From: a virus
DNA length: 29,044 bases
IMG/VR virus record: IMGVR_UViG_3300021963_006692
Coordinates: 1 to 29,044 of that record
Strand: one strand, 5' to 3'
A program made the translations under genes and the position numbers. The notes under the pieces are model-generated. The model did not search any database, was not told where the DNA came from, and saw only the letters and a list, made by a program, of their open reading frames with translations. Below are positions 17,709 through 25,278 of the stretch, in pieces. The stretch's first letter is position 1. The number at the start of each line of letters is the position of its first letter.

Positions 17709-18419
17709 TTACTCAGTTTTTTTAGTGTACGTTGTGTACAGTTCATCAACAAATTTCCAATTAATTGCGTCCCAAAAGTTTTCAATATAACTGTCTTTTT
17801 TGTTTTGATATTTTAAATAAAATGCGTGTTCCCACAAGTCTAATCCAAGTATAGGGTATCCACCTTTATCGTATATATTCATTAATGGGTTTTCTTGGTT
17901 TTGGGTTGACATAACTTTCAGTCTACCACTTTTAGTAACCACTAACCAAACCCAACCTGAACCAAATCTATTTTTAGCGACTTTTTCAAATCTTTTTTTA
18001 AATTCTGCGTAAGTACCAAAATATTTTTTAATTTCTTTGAGAACTATTCCGTATGGTTTTTGTGGTGTTGGAGATAACATCTTCCAAAATAGAGCGTGGT
18101 TAAATGCTCCACCCGCATTATTTTTTATAGTTGTATTATATTTTGATATTTGTTTGACAATCTCAATTAGTTCAACATCTCCATAATCTTTTTTTCTTAA
18201 CGCTGAATTTAACTTTTTAACATACCCCTTATAATGTTTTTGATAATGAAACTTCATAGTTTCAGGGTCAATAAATCTTCTTATAGATGAATAAGAATAT
18301 GGTAATTTATCAATACCAATAGTTCTCATTTCATTAATGAAAAATTTAGGACCAAATTCAGGATTACCTAAGTTGATTTTTTTCTCTAAAGATTCAGTTA
18401 TTATGTTGAGATATTTCAT
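17709..18419 (-). CDS. Fe/Mn superoxide dismutase with CTS-like N-terminus
   Basis: 236 residues from the ATG at 18419; an in-frame TTG at 18425 would add two residues but falls inside the TATTTAT box. It converts superoxide to O2 and H2O2. Metal ligands are all present: H58 (MKFHYQKHY), H108 (AGGAFNHALFW), D194 and H198 (GLDLWEHAFYLKY). The second-shell Tyr is Y66 (KGY), and STQNQENPLM (171-180) puts Gln175 where manganese SODs carry theirs, so a Mn or cambialistic enzyme is likelier than a strict Fe one. FGSGWVWLV and NFWDAINWKFV are also standard. Residues 1-37 are an extra N-terminal extension; MKYLNIITES resembles the capsid-targeting start of T4 internal proteins (MKTYQEFIAEA), with ITE|S fitting the I/L-x-E cleavage rule. 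It sits between neck and helicase genes with phage-like composition, so it is not host contamination. Confidence 0.93.
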   Translation of the reverse strand: MKYLNIITESLEKKINLGNPEFGPKFFINEMRTIGIDKLPYSYSSIRRFIDPETMKFHYQKHYKGYVKKLNSALRKKDYGDVELIEIVKQISKYNTTIKNNAGGAFNHALFWKMLSPTPQKPYGIVLKEIKKYFGTYAEFKKRFEKVAKNRFGSGWVWLVVTKSGRLKVMSTQNQENPLMNIYDKGGYPILGLDLWEHAFYLKYQNKKDSYIENFWDAINWKFVDELYTTYTKKTE

Positions 18420-18424
18420 CAACA

Positions 18425-18431
18425 ATAAATA
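18425..18431 (-). promoter_or_regulatory. TATTTAT box upstream of superoxide dismutase
   Basis: TATTTAT on the minus strand, five bases before the ATG at 18419, inside the 13-base gap after the helicase stop. The position supports the ATG over the upstream TTG. Confidence 0.5.
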
Positions 18432-18432
18432 C

Positions 18433-20175
18433 TTACTTATTGTTAATTTCGTTTAATATCTGTTCGACAATATCCCCTGTATTTTCAGAATCTCCCATTA
18501 CAGTTTCAATTATTTGTTTTTTCTTTGTTAAGATATCGTAAATAACACCTTCAATTGTGTTATCAAACAATGGGTAGAATATTGATACATTATTTTTTTG
18601 ACCGTATCTATAGGCCCTATCTTCGGCCTGTGAATGGTCTGAGGGTACAAAAGATAAGTCATTCATAATAACGGCTTCTGCCTCAGTCAAAGTTAATCCA
18701 ACACCAGCGGCTTTAATATTACCACAGAAAACTCTGATTTTATCGTTTGTTTGGAATTTGTCTACAGCGTCTTGTCTTGCGGGTTTAGAAGTTGACCCAT
18801 CTAAATAAACAGAAGATTTACCAAAATGTTCATGAATCTTTTTAATCGGTTCTGTAAAATTACTAAAAATAATTACTTTTTTACCTTGTTCAATAATGTT
18901 CTCAGCAATTTCAATAGTGTGTTCTATTTTTTCTTCAGCAATTACTTGTCTGACTTTAGTTAATTTTGAAAATTGAATTGTTAAAGATTTTGATTCTTCA
19001 ATTCTATTATTGTACCAATCATAGTATTCTCCCATTAATCCCTCATATAATCGAGACTTCAATCTCAAATAAACAGGTGTTATTATTTTATCAGGTAAAT
19101 CTAATACTTCAGTTTTTAATCTCCTTAAAATTTGTCTAGAAGTTCTATCCCTTAATTCTTCTAAATTTGATGCTCCTGTTACATTCCAAACTTTTTTACT
19201 ACCGACTCTGAATTGATAACCATTACAGTACCTAATCGCATACGCCATCCAATTTTGACTAACAGGACTATCAATTAATTTTAACAAATTATAATAGTTC
19301 ATAGGTCTAGAGGTCATCGGGGTTCCTGTTAATAACCATAACTTTTTAACCTGTTTACAAATATCCATTATAATTTTAGTCCTTTGTGCTTGTGGATTTG
19401 AAACATAATGTGCTTCATCAATGATTATTAAATCAAACTTAGATTTAACCAACAATGAATTTTCATTATCCTTAGGGTCATGGAAATTTTTTAAAATATC
19501 ATAGTTTGATATTATATAATCTGAATCTTCAAATTTTTTACCTTCACATATGTATATTGACCTATCAGTATAATTTCTAATTTCTCTTTCCCAATTTAAT
19601 TTTAAAGATGCGGGACATATAATAAGAATTTTTTTAGCACCACTTTCTAAAGAAGCAATTATGGTTGAGGTAGTTTTACCTAAACCCATATCGTCGGCTA
19701 AAATAAATTTATCATTTTTTAATAGTCTTTCTATTGCCTCTTTTTGATGAGATAATGGGGGTCGGTTATCGTATTTTGAATAATCTACGTTAACTTCATT
19801 TTCTTTATGTTCCTTAATTATTGCGGCTTTCGGTATCCAAAAATCGTGAATAGTATCCCCACTAAAAATCTTACCCCATATATGATACGCTTTATCCTTC
19901 TCAACTAATAATTTCTCAATATAAATTTTGTCAGGTTCTTTAATGAATGGATTGTCTTCAACAAGTTTTGTGGAAAAATAAGAATCGACTGGAACCCATT
20001 TTTTTGCAACTTTTGGAGTTACCTCATGATAATTTATAACATAATCACATTGAGCTCTTGTAGGTATGTTTTTTTTAGACACCTCAATTTGCTTCTTAAT
20101 TTTAAGAATGTAATTATTGGAACCATTATAAGATTCTAAAATTTCGATTGCTTGTTGTTCAATACTTATTGCCAT
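18433..20175 (-). CDS. SNF2-family (SMARCAL1-like) DNA helicase/translocase
   Basis: 580 residues, two RecA-like lobes of superfamily 2. Q/P-rich region PPLSHQKEAIERLL (139-152), Walker A with DDMGLGKT (161-168), DEAH (253-256), motif III LLTGTPMTSRP (281-291), motif IV region KVIIFSNF (433-440), motif V AAGVGLTLT (489-497) and motif VI QAEDRAYRYGQ (516-526). The DDMGLGKT plus QAEDRAYRYGQ pair is diagnostic of SNF2/Rad54-type translocases, the closest well-known architecture being SMARCAL1-like fork-remodelling enzymes. In T4 the UvsW helicase does fork reversal and branch migration; this enzyme may play that part here (inference). The 130 residues before the motor are not recognised. It is divergent from the gp14-like gene and precedes the SOD by 13 bases. 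Confidence 0.88.
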   Translation of the reverse strand: MAISIEQQAIEILESYNGSNNYILKIKKQIEVSKKNIPTRAQCDYVINYHEVTPKVAKKWVPVDSYFSTKLVEDNPFIKEPDKIYIEKLLVEKDKAYHIWGKIFSGDTIHDFWIPKAAIIKEHKENEVNVDYSKYDNRPPLSHQKEAIERLLKNDKFILADDMGLGKTTSTIIASLESGAKKILIICPASLKLNWEREIRNYTDRSIYICEGKKFEDSDYIISNYDILKNFHDPKDNENSLLVKSKFDLIIIDEAHYVSNPQAQRTKIIMDICKQVKKLWLLTGTPMTSRPMNYYNLLKLIDSPVSQNWMAYAIRYCNGYQFRVGSKKVWNVTGASNLEELRDRTSRQILRRLKTEVLDLPDKIITPVYLRLKSRLYEGLMGEYYDWYNNRIEESKSLTIQFSKLTKVRQVIAEEKIEHTIEIAENIIEQGKKVIIFSNFTEPIKKIHEHFGKSSVYLDGSTSKPARQDAVDKFQTNDKIRVFCGNIKAAGVGLTLTEAEAVIMNDLSFVPSDHSQAEDRAYRYGQKNNVSIFYPLFDNTIEGVIYDILTKKKQIIETVMGDSENTGDIVEQILNEINNK

Positions 20176-20181
20176 ACATCA

Positions 20182-20188
20182 ATAAATG
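20182..20188 (-). promoter_or_regulatory. CATTTAT box upstream of helicase
   Basis: CATTTAT on the minus strand (one change from TATTTAT), six bases before the ATG at 20175, in the divergent 53-base region shared with the gp14-like gene. Confidence 0.35.
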
Positions 20189-20217
20189 ATATCAATTAAT
20201 AATAAATGAAAATTGGA

Positions 20218-20224
20218 TATTTAT
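20218..20224 (+). promoter_or_regulatory. TATTTAT box upstream of gp14-like gene
   Basis: TATTTAT four bases before the ATG at 20229. With the box facing the other way at 20182-20188 it forms a compact divergent pair. Confidence 0.5.
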
Positions 20225-20228
20225 CAAT

Positions 20229-20744
20229 ATGTCAAATAGAAATGTACCAATTACAAGATTAGGAAAATTTTTTAGTGAGAAAGATTATGATTTAGAAGTC
20301 CGAATGGGAGAAGAATGGCTTTTAGGCGATATGAATTTTACATTAGTTTTATACGCAATTGATAGACAAAAAACTAAAACTGATGATGTTTACGGTGAAA
20401 CTCTAAGTGATGGAATTAAATTTAAACCTCCTGTAGAATTTAAAGGACTTGTACAAGTTAATGCACCTGAAAATAAATTTTTAGGTAATTCAAAAATAAA
20501 TCAGGTTGAACCAGGAAATGTTAGAATTTCGATTTATTTAAAACATTTGGAAGATTTGGAAATTGATATAAATTTTGGAGATTACATTGGTTATTATGAA
20601 ACTGAAAATAAAGTTAGATACTATGTAGTTAATAATGACGGTAGAGTTACTTCAGACAATAAACACACATATGCAGGTTATAAACCTTATTACAGAACAA
20701 TATTGGCGTCACCTGTAACTGAAAATGAATTTAGAGGATTATAA
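20229..20744 (+). CDS. Neck protein, probably T4 gp14-like
   Basis: 171 residues. The call rests on local features, VYGETLSDGIKFKPPVEFKG (a Y-G-E/D turn followed by a beta strand, as in gp14 neck proteins around their YGED region), and on order: it stands directly before a gp15-like gene and close to gp13 and gp18 homologues, as gene 14 does in T4. It is shorter than T4 gp14 (256). The rest is beta-rich with a conserved-looking INFGDYIGYYE and a C-terminal YKPYYRTILASPV. Its last base is the first base of the next ATG (TAATG), so the two are coupled. No Shine-Dalgarno. An alternative reading is another head-tail connector protein. Confidence 0.55.
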   Translation: MSNRNVPITRLGKFFSEKDYDLEVRMGEEWLLGDMNFTLVLYAIDRQKTKTDDVYGETLSDGIKFKPPVEFKGLVQVNAPENKFLGNSKINQVEPGNVRISIYLKHLEDLEIDINFGDYIGYYETENKVRYYVVNNDGRVTSDNKHTYAGYKPYYRTILASPVTENEFRGL

Positions 20745-21784
20745 TGTCGTTACCAAAAAAAGTAGTACCTAATTTGTCATTGGTTAATCCTAAAACTGGA
20801 TTATCAAGAAGAGAAGAACTTTTGGAAAGAATCCAAGAGGGGGGTACCTTTTTACCAAAATCAATTTTACACGAAGATTTAGATAAAGGTTTTTTAGATT
20901 TTGTTAAAAATGATTTAAAATTAGTTGTAAGTGGAAAATTAGTACCTACTGTTGATATAATTATAACAACTCAAAATTGGGCTCAATTTACACAAACTTG
21001 GAATTTTCAAAATATTGATAAGAATGCGGAACCACCATTCATAACCGTAGTTAGAAGTCCCGAGGGTAAGTATGGTAGTACACCATCATTACAATATAGA
21101 ATACCTAATTCAAGACAATTTTTTTACGCTGCGGTACCAACATGGAATGGGGATAGAAAAGGGTTAGATGTATATACCATACCACAACCAATTCCTATTG
21201 ATTTAACTTTTAGTATTAAAATAATTTGCAACAGAATGAGAGAGTTAAACTCATTTAATAAAATTATTTTAGGTAAATTTTCATCAAGACAATCTTACAC
21301 TAATGTTAAAGGACATTATATACCAATAATATTAAACAGTATTAGTGACGAATCAGTGAATGATTTGGAAAAGAGAAGATATTATTCCCAAAGTTACGAT
21401 TTTACAATGATGGGATTTTTAATAGATGAGGATGAATTTGAGGTTAAACCTGCAGTTAGTAGAGCATTACAATTAATTGAAGTTGATAATTCAAAAAAAT
21501 TAAAAAGACCTAAAAAGTTTCCAAAAAATCCTGATACTTTTAATTTTAATTTTAATTTTAGTTCTTCTGATGATTCTCAAACACAGACAATAGAATATAC
21601 ATCTACTTTAAAAAATATATCAACAAATAATGTTACCACGTATTCAGTTTATATTAATAGTATTTTCTTTGGTGATAATGTTAGTGAAATATGGATAAAT
21701 CAAGGAGACACTTTAACTATTGAAATTACTAAAACAGTTTTGGGACAAGAGTCTTCTGTTAATTTTTCAGGAACCTTAAATTAA
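20744..21784 (+). CDS. Tail terminator / sheath stabiliser, T4 gp15-like, with extra C-terminal domain
   Basis: 346 residues (T4 gp15 is about 270). The core, residues about 60-240, has QNWAQFTQTWNFQNIDKN, a PSLQYRIPNSRQFFYAA region and VYTIPQPIPIDLTFSIKIIC with NRMRELNSFNKIILGKF, the pattern of gp15 family proteins that cap the tail tube and sheath and join the tail to the neck. It ends with the family-like SQSYDFTMMGFLIDEDEFEV. Residues about 255-346 form an additional beta-rich, Ig-like-looking tail (NTDT/FNFNFNFSS...TYSVYINSIFFG...INQGDTLTIEITKT) absent from T4 gp15. It lies upstream of the sheath gene, with only a short minus-strand gene between, in line with the T4 order 13-14-15-18-19. 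Confidence 0.65.
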   Translation: MSLPKKVVPNLSLVNPKTGLSRREELLERIQEGGTFLPKSILHEDLDKGFLDFVKNDLKLVVSGKLVPTVDIIITTQNWAQFTQTWNFQNIDKNAEPPFITVVRSPEGKYGSTPSLQYRIPNSRQFFYAAVPTWNGDRKGLDVYTIPQPIPIDLTFSIKIICNRMRELNSFNKIILGKFSSRQSYTNVKGHYIPIILNSISDESVNDLEKRRYYSQSYDFTMMGFLIDEDEFEVKPAVSRALQLIEVDNSKKLKRPKKFPKNPDTFNFNFNFSSSDDSQTQTIEYTSTLKNISTNNVTTYSVYINSIFFGDNVSEIWINQGDTLTIEITKTVLGQESSVNFSGTLN

Positions 21785-21930
21785 CCCTCTCCATATATGT
21801 CCGAATCAAGGACACAATTTTTTCTAATTAATTTCTCAACAAACTTATTAATCTTCAAACCTTTTTTTTCACAGTATTTTTTCAACACTTTATGGGTGTC
21901 TTCTGAGATTTTTAAGTTCTTAATGTTCAT
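21781..21930 (-). CDS. Small ribbon-helix-helix-like DNA-binding protein
   Basis: A 49-residue ORF running from the ATG at 21930 to the TAA at 21781-21783. It reads MNIKNLKISEDTHKVLKKYC, then EKKGLKINKFVEKLIRKNC and an acidic tail ending DIYGEG. The order fits the Arc/MetJ (RHH) fold: a short basic strand (IKNLKIS), a helix (EDTHKVLKKYCEKKG) and a second helix (KINKFVEKLIRKN). The phrase KISEDTHKxLKxYC is like many small phage RHH proteins. A TACTTAT box five bases upstream matches the box and spacing of neighbouring genes, which supports it as real. It converges with the gp15-like gene (stops overlap in TTAA) and diverges from the sheath gene across 124 bases containing a palindrome. Probable transcription regulator; target unknown. 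Confidence 0.7.
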   Translation of the reverse strand: MNIKNLKISEDTHKVLKKYCEKKGLKINKFVEKLIRKNCVLDSDIYGEG

Positions 21931-21935
21931 ACAAT

Positions 21936-21942
21936 ATAAGTA
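21936..21942 (-). promoter_or_regulatory. TACTTAT box upstream of RHH-like gene
   Basis: TACTTAT on the minus strand (one change from TATTTAT), five bases before the ATG at 21930. Confidence 0.35.
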
Positions 21943-21967
21943 TGAATAAAAGATATTTTTTTCATAC
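21940..21967. repeat. Imperfect palindrome between RHH-like gene and sheath gene (candidate operator)
   Basis: GTATGAATAAAA (21940-21951), spacer GATA, TTTTTTTCATAC (21956-21967); arms pair at 11 of 12 positions. It overlaps the box of the RHH-like gene by three bases and lies about 50 bases upstream of the box of the sheath gene, where an autoregulating RHH dimer or tetramer could act. Confidence 0.4.
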
Positions 21968-22017
21968 CATATTATTTTAATTACACTGAAAGTAAAGGTT
22001 TTTGTATTTTTTCAAAG

Positions 22018-22024
22018 TATTTAT
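22018..22024 (+). promoter_or_regulatory. TATTTAT box upstream of tail sheath
   Basis: TATTTAT 30 bases before the ATG at 22055, followed by an A-rich leader with no Shine-Dalgarno. The longer leader is shared with the tail tube gene, the other highly expressed tail protein. Confidence 0.5.
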
Positions 22025-22054
22025 GCAATAAATAAAAAGAAATAAAACAATAAA

Positions 22055-25000
22055 ATGGCAGAATCTAATAAAGTTTTCGTATCTCCAGGTGTTTATACAT
22101 CGGAAAGAGACTTGTCGTTTGTAGCTCAAAGTGTGGGGGTTACAACATTAGGTATTGTTGGTGAAACCTTAAAAGGGCCAGCATTTGAACCTATCTTTAT
22201 TACAAGTTATGATGAGTTTTCAACCTATTTTGGTGGAACTTCAGCTGAAAAATTTGTAAATACACAAATTCCTAAATATGAATCGGCGTACATTGCTAAG
22301 TCATACTTACAACAATCAAATCAATTATTTGTAACAAGAGTACTTGGTTTATCAGGGTATGATGCAGGTCCTTCATGGTCAATTAAAACAATCGCAAATC
22401 CTGATGTTACAACTATGGGATTAAACGGTACCGGAACGGCATATTCCGTAGCGTTCTCAGGAAATACTGGTGGAACATATAATTATGTTGGTTCATTCCC
22501 ATCAATAATTGAATCTAACAGAACTGCAACATATACAACATTTGCTGGAGGGTCATCTACAATCCAAGAATCATTAAATACTTTAATTACAACTTTTCTT
22601 GGTAATGTATCAACATCTGCAAACACAATTTATTATTTTGGGCCTGTTTCAGGTTATAGTACATTATCGTCTACATATACTGCGGACACTAATGTATTTG
22701 GTGTGGATACCGAATCAACTGCGACAATAGACTATGCTTCAGGTACAAATGATGCTTGGTTCTATTCTAACTGGTCTCCAACAGCAGGAAATGCTTACAC
22801 AGGATATTCTTTCTATAGTGTGATTACAAATACAAGCGGAGGGACTGCAGGAACTTACACAGGTACTGTATCAGGAAAATACTATCAATTTAGTGGTACT
22901 GCTTATGTAGACTATAACAATTTAGTAATTGCAACTTTACGTTCAAGAGGTATTTCAACATACAGTAGTACTAATGGACCAACTTATCAAGTTTCAGGAG
23001 TGAATAACGTATCATTAATTACGACAGGTTCTTATTCAGGTGTAAGTGAAAATCCATATCTAACATTTAAAGTTAGTGGTTCAACAATTGAAAATACAAA
23101 CTTTGAATTTGAAACATCTTTAGATGATAATGATACAAGTTATATGAATAAAGTTTTTGGAAGAACTAACTTCGCAAAAGACAGAACTACAGTTCCATTA
23201 TTTGTTGAGGAAATTTATCCAACTATGTTGTCATACGGTTACAATCAAGGATATATCAGAGGTATCAGTTCTAATTTAGTTAGTTTAAACAGTGCTAGAA
23301 GTGCGGCTTCAACGTCAATTGGTAACTATACTGAAAGATATCAAACCCCAGTTACTCCTTATTTAGTTTCTGAGTTAAGAGGTAATAAAGTTTATCAGTT
23401 ATTTAGATTTGTTTCAATATCTGACGGTAATGATGCTAACACAGAAATTAAAGTATCTGTCGCTAACATGTCATTTAATAACTTAACATTTGATGTTATA
23501 GTTAGAGATTTTTATGACACAGATGCTAACCCTGTAGTATTAGAGAAATTTACGAACTGTACAATGGACCCTAATGAAAATAGTTTTGTTGGTAAGAAAA
23601 TTGGTTCTTCTGACGGGGAGTACGCAATAAATTCTAAATTTATAATGGTTGAGGTTAATCCTGAAGCTCCAACAACGGCAATTCCTTGTGGATTTGAGGG
23701 TTATAACACAAGACAATACTCAACTTACCCAACAAATTTACCTCCATTCCCAATTTTAAAAACTAAATACGATTTTCCTGGTGAAGTTATCAGTAATCCT
23801 CCATTTGGTTCTACTTCAGGGGATGATGCTGTTACATCAGCAGGTGATAATGTAAGAAGAACTTATTTAGGTTTCTCTACTAAAGTTGGTGTTGATACTG
23901 ATTTCTTACAATATAAAGGTAAGATAAATCCTTCAAATCTTTGTACGGTAACTGAATACGACCAATGGGGAGTAAGAACTCAAGGTTTCCACATGGATAG
24001 TGGAGCAACTGTAATTACTATCGGAACTTCATTTACAACTTCAGGTGACCCAGCGTTTGATTGTGGTGTTGCATCATTCCAATCAGAACCAACAACTGAA
24101 TCAAATCCTTACTACAGATTATATTCTCGTAAGTTCACACTTGTATTCCAAGGAGGTTTTGATGGATGGGACATCTATAGAGAAAATAGAACAAACCAAG
24201 ATAGATTTGCATTGGGTGGTTCAGGATTTTTGGCAGGAGCTTGTTCTTCTACAAGATACCCAACCGCATCAGGTAAACTATTTAAATCAATAACTGTAGG
24301 TGACAACTCAACTGATTGGGCTAATACTGACTACTACGCATACTTATTGGGTATTAGTACTTTCTCAAACCCTGAAGCGGTTAACATTAACTTGTTTGTT
24401 ACACCTGGCGTTGATTATACTAATAATAGTGGTGTTGTAGAATACGCGATTGATATGGTTGAGAATGACAGAGCGGATTCATTGTATATTACAACAACTC
24501 CTGACTTTAATTTATATCAACCATCAACAGATATCAGTAATTTAATTTACCCACAAGAAGCGGTTGATAACTTGGAAACTACAGGATTAGATTCTAACTA
24601 TACTGCAACTTACTACCCTTGGGTATTAACAAGAGATACTGTAAATAACACTCAGATTTATTTACCAGCAACCGCTGAGGTAACAAGAAACTTAGCATTA
24701 ACCGACAACATTGCATTCCCTTGGTTCGCAGCAGCTGGTTATACAAGAGGTATTGTAAATGCGGTTAAAGCTCGTAAAAAGTTAACTCAAGAAGATAGAG
24801 ATACTCTTTATAAAGGAAGAATTAATCCAATCGCTACTTTCAATGATGTTGGAACTGTAATTTGGGGTAACAAAACTTTACAAGTAAGAGAATCAGCTTT
24901 AGATAGAATTAACGTAAGAAGATTGTTATTACAAGCACGTAAATTGATTTCAGCGGTAGCTGTAAGGTTATTGTTTGAACAAAATGACGATATTGTTAGA

Positions 25001-25213
25001 CAACAATTCTTGGATTCAGTTAACCCAATCTTAGATGCAATCAGAAGAGACAGAGGTCTTTATGATTTTAGAGTTGTTGTTCAAAACACTCCTGAAGATT
25101 TGGATAGAAACCAAATGGTAGGTAAGATTTATATCAAACCAACTAAGGCTCTTGAATTCATAGATATTGAGTTCTTAATCACTCCATCAGGAGCGTCTTT
25201 TGAAAATATCTAA
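22055..25213 (+). CDS. Contractile tail sheath protein, T4 gp18-like, enlarged
   Basis: 1052 residues; T4 gp18 has 659. It forms the contractile outer tail. The N-terminus (FVSPGVYTSERDLSFVAQSV, then TLGIVGETLKGPAFEP and YIAKSYLQQSNQLFVTRVLG, residues 1-100) is typical sheath. So is the C-terminal third: FPWFAAAGYTRGIVNAV, LYKGRINPIATFNDVGTVIW, INVRRLLLQARKLISAVAVR, NDDIVRQQFLDSVNPIL and the closing IDIEFLITPSG. Between them, residues about 105-370 are G/S/T/Y-rich with little resemblance to gp18 and probably make a surface-exposed extra domain. Codons here are more regular, with more C-ending ones, than in the fibre genes, as expected for an abundant protein. It has its own promoter box upstream and a strong terminator downstream, so it is a single-gene unit. 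Confidence 0.92.
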   Translation: MAESNKVFVSPGVYTSERDLSFVAQSVGVTTLGIVGETLKGPAFEPIFITSYDEFSTYFGGTSAEKFVNTQIPKYESAYIAKSYLQQSNQLFVTRVLGLSGYDAGPSWSIKTIANPDVTTMGLNGTGTAYSVAFSGNTGGTYNYVGSFPSIIESNRTATYTTFAGGSSTIQESLNTLITTFLGNVSTSANTIYYFGPVSGYSTLSSTYTADTNVFGVDTESTATIDYASGTNDAWFYSNWSPTAGNAYTGYSFYSVITNTSGGTAGTYTGTVSGKYYQFSGTAYVDYNNLVIATLRSRGISTYSSTNGPTYQVSGVNNVSLITTGSYSGVSENPYLTFKVSGSTIENTNFEFETSLDDNDTSYMNKVFGRTNFAKDRTTVPLFVEEIYPTMLSYGYNQGYIRGISSNLVSLNSARSAASTSIGNYTERYQTPVTPYLVSELRGNKVYQLFRFVSISDGNDANTEIKVSVANMSFNNLTFDVIVRDFYDTDANPVVLEKFTNCTMDPNENSFVGKKIGSSDGEYAINSKFIMVEVNPEAPTTAIPCGFEGYNTRQYSTYPTNLPPFPILKTKYDFPGEVISNPPFGSTSGDDAVTSAGDNVRRTYLGFSTKVGVDTDFLQYKGKINPSNLCTVTEYDQWGVRTQGFHMDSGATVITIGTSFTTSGDPAFDCGVASFQSEPTTESNPYYRLYSRKFTLVFQGGFDGWDIYRENRTNQDRFALGGSGFLAGACSSTRYPTASGKLFKSITVGDNSTDWANTDYYAYLLGISTFSNPEAVNINLFVTPGVDYTNNSGVVEYAIDMVENDRADSLYITTTPDFNLYQPSTDISNLIYPQEAVDNLETTGLDSNYTATYYPWVLTRDTVNNTQIYLPATAEVTRNLALTDNIAFPWFAAAGYTRGIVNAVKARKKLTQEDRDTLYKGRINPIATFNDVGTVIWGNKTLQVRESALDRINVRRLLLQARKLISAVAVRLLFEQNDDIVRQQFLDSVNPILDAIRRDRGLYDFRVVVQNTPEDLDRNQMVGKIYIKPTKALEFIDIEFLITPSGASFENI

Positions 25214-25227
25214 AATTAACTAACTAT

Positions 25228-25256
25228 AAAAAACCCTCACGAAAGTGGGGGTTTTT
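25228..25256 (+). terminator. Rho-independent terminator after tail sheath
   Basis: A-rich run, stem CCCTCAC/GTGGGGG (25234-25240 with 25245-25251, one G-T pair) closed by a GAAA tetraloop, then TTTTT. The flanking A and T runs extend the stem. Confidence 0.88.
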
Positions 25257-25267
25257 AATTTAAAGAA

Positions 25268-25274
25268 TATTTAT
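25268..25274 (+). promoter_or_regulatory. TATTTAT box upstream of HAD-like gene
   Basis: TATTTAT four bases before the ATG at 25279 and 11 bases after the terminator U-run, so it must start a new transcript if this gene is expressed separately. Confidence 0.5.
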
Positions 25275-25278
25275 AATT

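Noticed and set aside
17709-18419. SOD as a bacterial contig contamination
   Set aside because: It is tightly packed between phage genes (gaps of 12-13 bases), has the phage promoter box and the same base composition as its neighbours.
18420-18425. TTG-TTG start giving a SOD two residues longer
   Set aside because: The first TTG overlaps the TATTTAT box; the ATG at 18419 restores the five-base spacing seen at other genes.
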